11,210 bases of DNA, taken from DASPXY01 sp038227745. Lineage in GTDB: Bacteria; Planctomycetota; Planctomycetia; Gemmatales; Gemmataceae. The notes beneath the pieces are model-generated. The model was given only the letters and a program-made list of their open reading frames with translations. It searched no databases and was not told the origin of the DNA. How positions within the stretch are numbered: the first letter of the stretch is position 1; every line of letters begins with the position of its first letter. The position numbers were made by a program, and so were the translations under genes. The stretch spans positions 1-11,210 of the forward strand of contig JBBRPS010000307.1 in the NCBI GenBank assembly GCA_038227745.1, read 5' to 3'. Below are positions 6,438 to 11,210 of the stretch, piece after piece.

Positions 6438-8660
6438 ATGGCGACGAACGGCCGGCCGACTGTCCTGGGCGAGTCGATCTGTCCCTACTGCGGCGTAGGC
6501 TGCCGCCTGCACCTGGAGGGCGCGGGCGGCAAACCGGACCGCGTCCGCGGCGTGGAGGACGCCCCCGCCAACCTCGGCCGACTGTGCGCCAAGGGGGCGC
6601 TGCTCGCGGAGACCCTCGCCACGCCTGACCGCCTCACGCACCCGCAATTCCGCCTCGACCGCAACAGCCACTTCCGCCCGACCGACTGGGACACCGCCCT
6701 CCGCTACATCAACGAGTGCCTGCAGTACATCCTCAACACGGCCGGCCCCGACGCCATCGCGTTCTACGGCAGCGGCCAACTCGACACCGAATCCGCCTAC
6801 CTCGCCTGCAAGCTGTTCAAGGGCCACCTCGGCACGAACAACACCGACTCGAACAGCAGGCTGTGCATGGCGGCGGCCGTCGCCGGCTACCGCAGCAGCC
6901 TCGGTAGCGACGGCCCGCCCGGCTGCTACGACGACATCGACCTGGCCGACGTGATCTTCATCATCGGCAGCAACACCGCCGAGGCGCACCCGGTCATCTT
7001 CGACCGCGTCCGCGCCGCCAAGAAGGCTCGACCCGACTTGCAGATCATCGTCGCCGACCCGCGCCGTACCCTCACTGCCCGCGCGGCCGACCTGCACCTG
7101 CCCGTCGCCCCCGGCGGCGACATTGCGCTGCTCAACGCCCTCGGCCGGCTCTTGCTGAAGCACGGCGCCGCCGACGAGCGCTTCATCGCCGCCCACACTC
7201 GGGGCTTTGCGGAGTATCGCGAGTACCTGCTGGCGCTGGACATGGCCGACCTGTGCGCCGCGGCGGGGATCGACGAGGCGACCCTCGACAGGGTGGCGCG
7301 GCAGTTCGCGGCGGCGCGCGGCTTCCTCAGCTTCTACTGCATGGGGCTGAACCAGAGCACGGTCGGCGTGTGGAAGAACAACAGCCTCATCAACCTGCAC
7401 CTGCTGACGGGACAGATCGGCAAGCCGGGAGCCGGGCCGTTCTCGCTGACGGGCCAGCCCAACGCGATGGGCGGGCGCGAGGCGGGGTTGCTGTCGCAGC
7501 AGTTGCCCGGCTACCGCTTCGTGGACAACGCCGACCACCGTCGCGAACTGGAGCGGTTCTGGGGCCGGCCCGAGGGCGTCATCAAGCCGACGCCCGGCCA
7601 CACCGCCGTCGAGATGTTTCGTGCTCTGGAGACGGGCAAGCTCAAGGCGATCTGGATCGCCGGCACCAACCCGATGGTCAGCATCCCCGACCTGCACCAG
7701 GTCCGCCGCGCCCTGCGTAAGGCGCAGCTCGTCATCGTCCAGGACGTCTACCACCCGACCGAGACGACGCAGATGGCCGACGTCCTGCTCCCCGTCGCCC
7801 AGTGGATCGAGAAGGAGTGGACCAGCACAAATAGCGAGCGCATGGTCAGCCACAGCCCGCGCCTGTTCGCGCCACCCGGCGTCGCCCTGCCCGACTGGGA
7901 AATCCTCGCCCGTTTCGCCCGCACCATGGGCTGCGGCGGCTTCGACTACTCGTGCGCCGCGGAGGTCTGGGACGAGTTCCGCCGGCTGACCACGGGCCGG
8001 CCGTGCGATATGACGGGCATCACGAGCCAGCGCCTGCGCGAGGTGCGCCACCTGCAGTGGCCGTGCCCGACCGCGGACCACGCCGGCAGCAAGCGCCGCT
8101 ACCTGGACGGCGTGTTCCCGACGCCGGACGGGCGGGCGGTGTTCCTGCCGCGCGACCACCGCGAGCCGCGCGAGGTGCCCGACCACGAGTTCCCGTTCGT
8201 GCTGACGACGGGCCGGCTGTACGCCCACTGGCACACACTGACGCGGACGGCGAAGTGCGAGAAGCTCGTGCGGCGCGAGCCGGGACCGTTCGTCGAGATG
8301 CACCCCGACGACGCGGTGCGGCTCGGGGTCGAGAATGGCGACCTGGTGCAGGTCTCCAGCCGGCGCGGCACGATCCAGGTGCCGGTGCGTGTCAGCGACG
8401 GCGTGACGCCGGGCATGGTGTTCCTGCCGTTCCACTGGGGCGACCTGTACGCGCCGGAGAACGCCGTGAATTACCTGACGATCAGCGCCATCGGCCGCAT
8501 CGCCAAGCAGCCGGAGCTGAAGTTCTGCGCCGTCAACGTGGAGAAGGTGGCAGCGCCGGTTCGCGACGTGCGCAGCGCTGGGATGCACGGGACGCCCCGG
8601 GTTCCGAAGACTCCACCCGGGGCTTTATTCGAGAGGGCAAGCGTCCTTTTTCCCGAGTAG
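6438..8660 (+). CDS. narB: Assimilatory nitrate reductase, molybdopterin catalytic subunit (NarB/NasA type)
   Basis: This cytoplasmic enzyme would reduce nitrate to nitrite using a bis-molybdopterin guanine dinucleotide cofactor and one [4Fe-4S] cluster. At the N-terminus Cys15, Cys18, Cys22 (C-P-Y-C-G-V-G-C) and Cys50 (L-C-A-K-G) form the cluster site, with Lys52 as the likely electron-relay residue. Cys143, in N-S-R-L-C-M-A-A-A-V, is the expected molybdenum ligand. Family landmarks follow: G-L-N-Q-S-T-V-G-V-W-K-N-N, L-T-G-Q-I-G-K-P-G-A, Q-P-N-A-M-G-G-R-E and a C-terminal molybdopterin-binding domain with T-T-G-R-L-Y-A-H-W-H. At 740 residues it has the single-subunit NarB size and lacks the extra C-terminal [2Fe-2S] domain of Klebsiella-type NasA. 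The start at 6438 follows an AGGAGAGGG and precedes the conserved region; the frame is open to a TTG at 6330, but that part crosses a palindrome. The last 20-odd residues and the stop codon come from intergenic-type repeats. The transporter gene follows 127 nt later. Confidence 0.95.
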   Translation: MATNGRPTVLGESICPYCGVGCRLHLEGAGGKPDRVRGVEDAPANLGRLCAKGALLAETLATPDRLTHPQFRLDRNSHFRPTDWDTALRYINECLQYILNTAGPDAIAFYGSGQLDTESAYLACKLFKGHLGTNNTDSNSRLCMAAAVAGYRSSLGSDGPPGCYDDIDLADVIFIIGSNTAEAHPVIFDRVRAAKKARPDLQIIVADPRRTLTARAADLHLPVAPGGDIALLNALGRLLLKHGAADERFIAAHTRGFAEYREYLLALDMADLCAAAGIDEATLDRVARQFAAARGFLSFYCMGLNQSTVGVWKNNSLINLHLLTGQIGKPGAGPFSLTGQPNAMGGREAGLLSQQLPGYRFVDNADHRRELERFWGRPEGVIKPTPGHTAVEMFRALETGKLKAIWIAGTNPMVSIPDLHQVRRALRKAQLVIVQDVYHPTETTQMADVLLPVAQWIEKEWTSTNSERMVSHSPRLFAPPGVALPDWEILARFARTMGCGGFDYSCAAEVWDEFRRLTTGRPCDMTGITSQRLREVRHLQWPCPTADHAGSKRRYLDGVFPTPDGRAVFLPRDHREPREVPDHEFPFVLTTGRLYAHWHTLTRTAKCEKLVRREPGPFVEMHPDDAVRLGVENGDLVQVSSRRGTIQVPVRVSDGVTPGMVFLPFHWGDLYAPENAVNYLTISAIGRIAKQPELKFCAVNVEKVAAPVRDVRSAGMHGTPRVPKTPPGALFERASVLFPE
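8591..8634 (-). repeat. Palindromic repeat, copy A (inverted), inside the narB 3' end
   Basis: The core arms GCCCCGGG (8594-8601) and CCCGGGGC (8616-8623) pair perfectly around a 14-nt centre. The reverse complement of 8591-8634 matches copies B and C downstream, including flanking CTCGA and GGCGTC bases. It lies within the narB reading frame and encodes about residues 719-729 and neighbours (G-T-P-R-V-P-K-T-P-P-G-A-L-F). Relative to copy C both arms are changed in a compensating way. Confidence 0.85.
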
Positions 8661-8736
8661 AGCCCAGGGTGGAGTCTTCGGAACCCCGGGCGTCTCGAGT
8701 AGAGCCCGGGGTGGAGTCTTCGGAACCCCGGGCGGA
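8651..8736 (+). repeat. Palindromic repeat, tandem copies B and C, between narB and narK
   Basis: Copy B (8651-8694) and copy C (8693-8736) are 44-nt units with a 42-nt period. Over 8654-8691 versus 8696-8733 they differ at one base. Copy C has perfect 8-bp arms (GCCCGGGG at 8704-8711, CCCCGGGC at 8726-8733); copy B has an A at 8666 that breaks one pair. The centre GGAGTCTTCGGA is shared by all copies. The narB stop codon (TAG 8658-8660) is formed by bases of copy B. The hairpins sit in the narB-narK intercistronic mRNA and could affect RNA stability or reduce read-through. Confidence 0.88.
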
Positions 8737-8787
8737 GCGAGCGCGTCCACCGTATGAGCATACCATCCCACCCCCGAGGGCCTCTCG

Positions 8788-10056
8788 ATGAACCTGCGTG
8801 ACTTCGGCCGCGTCGGCCACCTGCCGACTCTCTTCTGCGCCTTCCTCTACTTCGACATCAGCTTCATGGTCTGGGTCATCCTCGGGGCGCTGGCCAACGC
8901 CATCGTCCCGGATTTCGGACTTTCGCCCGGCCAGAAGGGGCTCATGGTCGCGGTGCCGCTCCTTGGCGGCGCCCTGCTGCGCATCCCGCTCGGCGTCATG
9001 ACCGACCGCCTCGGCGGCCGCTTCACCGGCACGCTCGGCCTGTGCCTGACGACCGTGCCGCTGCTCCTCGGCTGGCTGTGGGCGGACTCCTTCAGCGACC
9101 TCCTGCTCGTCGCCCTGCTGCTCGGCGTCGCGGGGGCGAGCTTCGCGGTGGCGCTGCCGCTGGCGAGCCGTTGGTATCCGCCGCAGTACCAGGGCCTCGC
9201 CATGGGCCTCGCCGGCGCCGGCAACAGCGGCACCGCCCTGGCCAGCTTCTTCGGCCCCGGTCTGGCCGAGTGGCTCGGCTGGCACGCCGTCTTCGGCCTC
9301 GCCCTGATCCCGATCCTCGTCACGCTCGCCCTGTTCGTCTGCCTCGCCAGGGACAGCCCGAACCGGCCGGCGCCGAAGCCGCTGGCGGCCTACGGCGATG
9401 TCTTGAAGCATCGCGACACCTGGTGGTTCTGCGTGTTCTACTCGGTGACGTTCGGCGGCTTCGTCGGCCTGGCCAGCTTCCTGGCGATCTTCTTCCACGA
9501 CCAGTATGGCCTGAGCCGCATCAGCGCCGGCTACTTCACGACGTTGTGCGTCGTCGCCGGCTCGTTCCTGCGGCCGGTGGGCGGCTACCTGAGCGACCGC
9601 TTCGGCGGCCTGCGCATGCTCGCCCTGCTGTACGTCGGCGTCGGCGTGACGATGCTCGGCGTGGCGGTGCTGCCGCCGTTGGCCGCAGCGACGGGACTAC
9701 TGTTCGTCGGCATGGGGCTGCTGGGGATGGGCAACGGGGCGGTGTTCCAGCTCGTGCCGCAGCGTTTCCCGAAGGAGATCGGCGTGATCACCGGTGTCGT
9801 CGGGGCGGCGGGCGGCCTGGGCGGCTTCTTCCTGCCGACGCTGCTCGGCGGTCTGAAGGAGTTGACCGACACTTACGCCGGCGGCTTCCTGATCTTCGGG
9901 CTGATCGGCTTCTTGTGTGCCGGGCTGCTGCTGTACGTCGGCCGTTCGTGGGAAGGGGCGTTCGTCGGCCAGGGCGGTCGGGCGGCCACCGCCGAACCCG
10001 CCGGCGCCACGCCGGCGCCGGTCATGGAGACGGCGACAGAAGCCGGCGTTTCCTGA
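8788..10056 (+). CDS. narK: NNP-family nitrate/nitrite transporter (NarK type, MFS)
   Basis: This 422-residue inner-membrane protein with about 12 hydrophobic segments belongs to the nitrate/nitrite porter branch of the major facilitator superfamily. Diagnostic features are Arg65 in L-L-R-I-P-L-G (second membrane segment) and Arg262 in F-L-R-P-V-G-G, which match the two arginines that bind nitrate in E. coli NarK. The Gly-rich nitrate signatures are A-G-A-G-N-S-G-T-A (142-150) and G-M-G-N-G-A-V-F-Q-L-V-P (313-324). D-R-L-G-G-R (73-78) and D-R-F-G-G (270-274) are the MFS loop motifs. The last 35 residues form an Ala/Pro-rich cytoplasmic tail. GAGGG lies 7 nt before the ATG. Position after narB implies nitrate import for assimilation, though nitrite exchange cannot be excluded. 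Transcription with narB is likely but the intervening repeats could partly separate the two. Confidence 0.95.
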   Translation: MNLRDFGRVGHLPTLFCAFLYFDISFMVWVILGALANAIVPDFGLSPGQKGLMVAVPLLGGALLRIPLGVMTDRLGGRFTGTLGLCLTTVPLLLGWLWADSFSDLLLVALLLGVAGASFAVALPLASRWYPPQYQGLAMGLAGAGNSGTALASFFGPGLAEWLGWHAVFGLALIPILVTLALFVCLARDSPNRPAPKPLAAYGDVLKHRDTWWFCVFYSVTFGGFVGLASFLAIFFHDQYGLSRISAGYFTTLCVVAGSFLRPVGGYLSDRFGGLRMLALLYVGVGVTMLGVAVLPPLAAATGLLFVGMGLLGMGNGAVFQLVPQRFPKEIGVITGVVGAAGGLGGFFLPTLLGGLKELTDTYAGGFLIFGLIGFLCAGLLLYVGRSWEGAFVGQGGRAATAEPAGATPAPVMETATEAGVS

Positions 10057-10057
10057 G

Positions 10058-10132
10058 CCGCGCGGGGTGCCGCCGCGCGAGCAATGTGCCGACCGGCCCG
10101 GGAGGAGCCTGGCCACGTGGCGTGGCCCAGGC
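10058..10132. terminator. Possible terminator hairpins between narK and the integrase gene
   Basis: Two GC-rich stems lie in the 121-bp gap between convergent genes: CGCGCGG (10059-10065) with CCGCGCG (10073-10079), directly after the narK stop, and GCCTGGCCAC (10107-10116) with GTGGCCCAGGC (10122-10132), which pair with one bulged base. Neither is followed by a T-run on either strand, so classical intrinsic termination is doubtful. In such GC-rich DNA stems of this size also arise by chance. Confidence 0.3.
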
Positions 10133-10177
10133 CCCGATGCCCAGTGCCGACGCGGCCACCTCGGCGCGGCTGGGCTG

Positions 10178-11210
10178 TCACAGGACCGTCAGCCGGCCGG
10201 TCGCCTCCACGGCGGTCTGGACGTCGCCCGCCGCGACCTCCCCCAGCAGGTCCAGCGGGCTGGTGACGCCCGCCGGACCCCGCCGCGCGACGTGCGTATA
10301 GATCATCGTGGTTTCGAGACTTTCGTGCTCCAGTAAGACCTGGATCGTCCGCAAGTCGATGCCGCGCTCCACCAGGTGCGTGGCGAAGCTGTGCCGCAAG
10401 GTATGGCAGCCGAGGCGGCGGTCCAACCCCGCCCGACGGCTGGCCGCCACCACGGCCCGGGCGAGCATGCCGGGGTTGACGTGATAGCGGCCGACATTAC
10501 CCGTCTTGGGGTCGCACGAGCAGTGCCGGGCGGCGAACACGTATTGCCAGCCGAATTCCTGGGCGGCACGCGGAAACTTGCGCGCCAGCGCAAACGGCAG
10601 CGGTGCGTAGGCTTGCCCCTCGCCCAGGTCGCGCGCGTGTTCGCGCCGGCGTTGCGCCAGGTGTCGTTCCAACTCCGGCACCAGCGACCGCGGCAGCATG
10701 ACCACGCGATCCTTGCCACCCTTGCCGTGGCGCACCGTGAGTTGATACCGCGACAGGTCGAGATCATGGACGCGCAGCTGACAGCATTCCTGCCGCCGCA
10801 GCCCCGTCCCGTAGAGCAAGCTCGCCGTCAGCCGATACAGGCCGTCGTTCCCTTGCACGGCGTCCAGGAAGCGGCGCACTTCCTCGGCGGACAGGACGGT
10901 CGGCAGCCGTTTCGGCCGCTTCGCCCGCAGGGCGTCGAGGCGCGGCAGTTCGATGCCCAGCACCTGCTGATACAGGAACAGCAGGGCATGGAACGCCTGG
11001 TTCGGCGTGCTGGCCGCGACGTGACCGTTGGCCGCCAGGTCGGTCAGGAACAGTTCGATTTCCGGCGCCCCCATCGTGTTCGGGTGGCGCAGGCCATGGA
11101 AGCGGATGAAGCGTTCGGCCCAGGTGGAGTAGCAGTTCTCGGTGCGAGGCGAGAACTGGCGGACGCGACAGGCCCGGCGAAGGCGGTCGAGCAGCCGCGG
11201 CGGGTCGGGG
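10178..11210 (-). CDS. Integron-type tyrosine recombinase (IntI family), N-terminus cut by window edge
   Basis: This is a site-specific recombinase; 343 residues are visible and the first few codons lie beyond the right edge. The frame is open to the edge: upstream of the ATG at 11074 it reads P-R-L-L-D-R-L-R-R-A-C-R and R-T-E-N-C-Y-S-T-W-A-E-R-F-I-R-F-H-G, matching the N-terminal DNA-binding domain of IntI1, so the true start is not 11074. Catalytic residues, numbered from the edge, are Arg138 (G-T-G-L-R), Lys163 (H-G-K-G-G-K), His269 and Arg272 (H-T-L-R-H), His295 and the nucleophile Tyr304 (M-I-Y-T-H-V). The insert that separates integron integrases from XerC/D is present: G-E-G-Q-A-Y-A-P-L-P-F-A-L-A-R-K-F-P-R-A and F-A-A-R-H-C-S-C-D-P-K-T-G. 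The protein looks intact and active. The attI site and any cassettes would normally lie upstream, beyond the window. No attC-like site is seen on this side. Confidence 0.92.
   Translation of the reverse strand, partial: PDPPRLLDRLRRACRVRQFSPRTENCYSTWAERFIRFHGLRHPNTMGAPEIELFLTDLAANGHVAASTPNQAFHALLFLYQQVLGIELPRLDALRAKRPKRLPTVLSAEEVRRFLDAVQGNDGLYRLTASLLYGTGLRRQECCQLRVHDLDLSRYQLTVRHGKGGKDRVVMLPRSLVPELERHLAQRRREHARDLGEGQAYAPLPFALARKFPRAAQEFGWQYVFAARHCSCDPKTGNVGRYHVNPGMLARAVVAASRRAGLDRRLGCHTLRHSFATHLVERGIDLRTIQVLLEHESLETTMIYTHVARRGPAGVTSPLDLLGEVAAGDVQTAVEATGRLTVL

Noticed and set aside
6399..8588. 729-codon open frame antisense to narB
   Set aside because: Its translation is low-complexity and rich in Arg, Val and His, with no recognisable motif, while the plus strand carries a complete nitrate reductase with all cofactor ligands. 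Long antisense frames are expected in DNA this GC-rich.
8591..8736. CRISPR array
   Set aside because: There are only three copies, one inverted, with no regular unique spacers and no cas genes nearby.

Overview
The window looks like chromosomal DNA from a planctomycete, probably of the Gemmata type. The DNA is GC-rich. It carries a secreted protein with two pre-peptidase C-terminal (PPC) domains, a Uma2-family nuclease with a coiled-coil tail, an atypical Gfo/Idh/MocA oxidoreductase, and many short palindromes between genes. The lineage call is inference from this gene mix; no rRNA or tRNA is present to confirm it.

Layout, left to right. A long nested hairpin (12-72) sits directly after the stop of a minus-strand lipoprotein gene of unknown function (74-850). 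A 139-bp divergent region with a small symmetric AT-rich site separates it from a plus-strand P-II signalling gene (990-1304), followed by a Gfo/Idh-like oxidoreductase (1405-2712). These two converge on a minus-strand pair. The upstream gene of the pair encodes the exported PPC-domain protein (3514-5862) and the downstream one the Uma2-family nuclease (2727-3500), whose ribosome binding site abuts the PPC stop codon. A 575-bp non-coding stretch (5863-6437) with two palindromes leads into a plus-strand nitrate module: a single-subunit assimilatory nitrate reductase (6438-8660) and an NNP-type nitrate/nitrite transporter (8788-10056). The right edge holds most of a minus-strand integron-type tyrosine recombinase (10178 to beyond 11210), convergent with the transporter.

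How the genes fit together. The transporter would import nitrate and the molybdenum reductase would reduce it to nitrite in the cytoplasm. P-II proteins commonly govern nitrogen assimilation, so the P-II gene about 5 kb away may belong to the same physiology, but it is not in the same transcription unit. No nitrite reductase, dedicated electron donor or molybdenum cofactor gene is in view.

No clearly new multi-gene system is visible. The strongest leads are the palindromic repeats, including one copy that has become part of the nitrate reductase C-terminus and shows compensatory arm changes; the P-II protein lacking its C-terminal arginines; the tight PPC-Uma2 coupling; and the integron-type integrase with no recombination site visible on its sequenced side.
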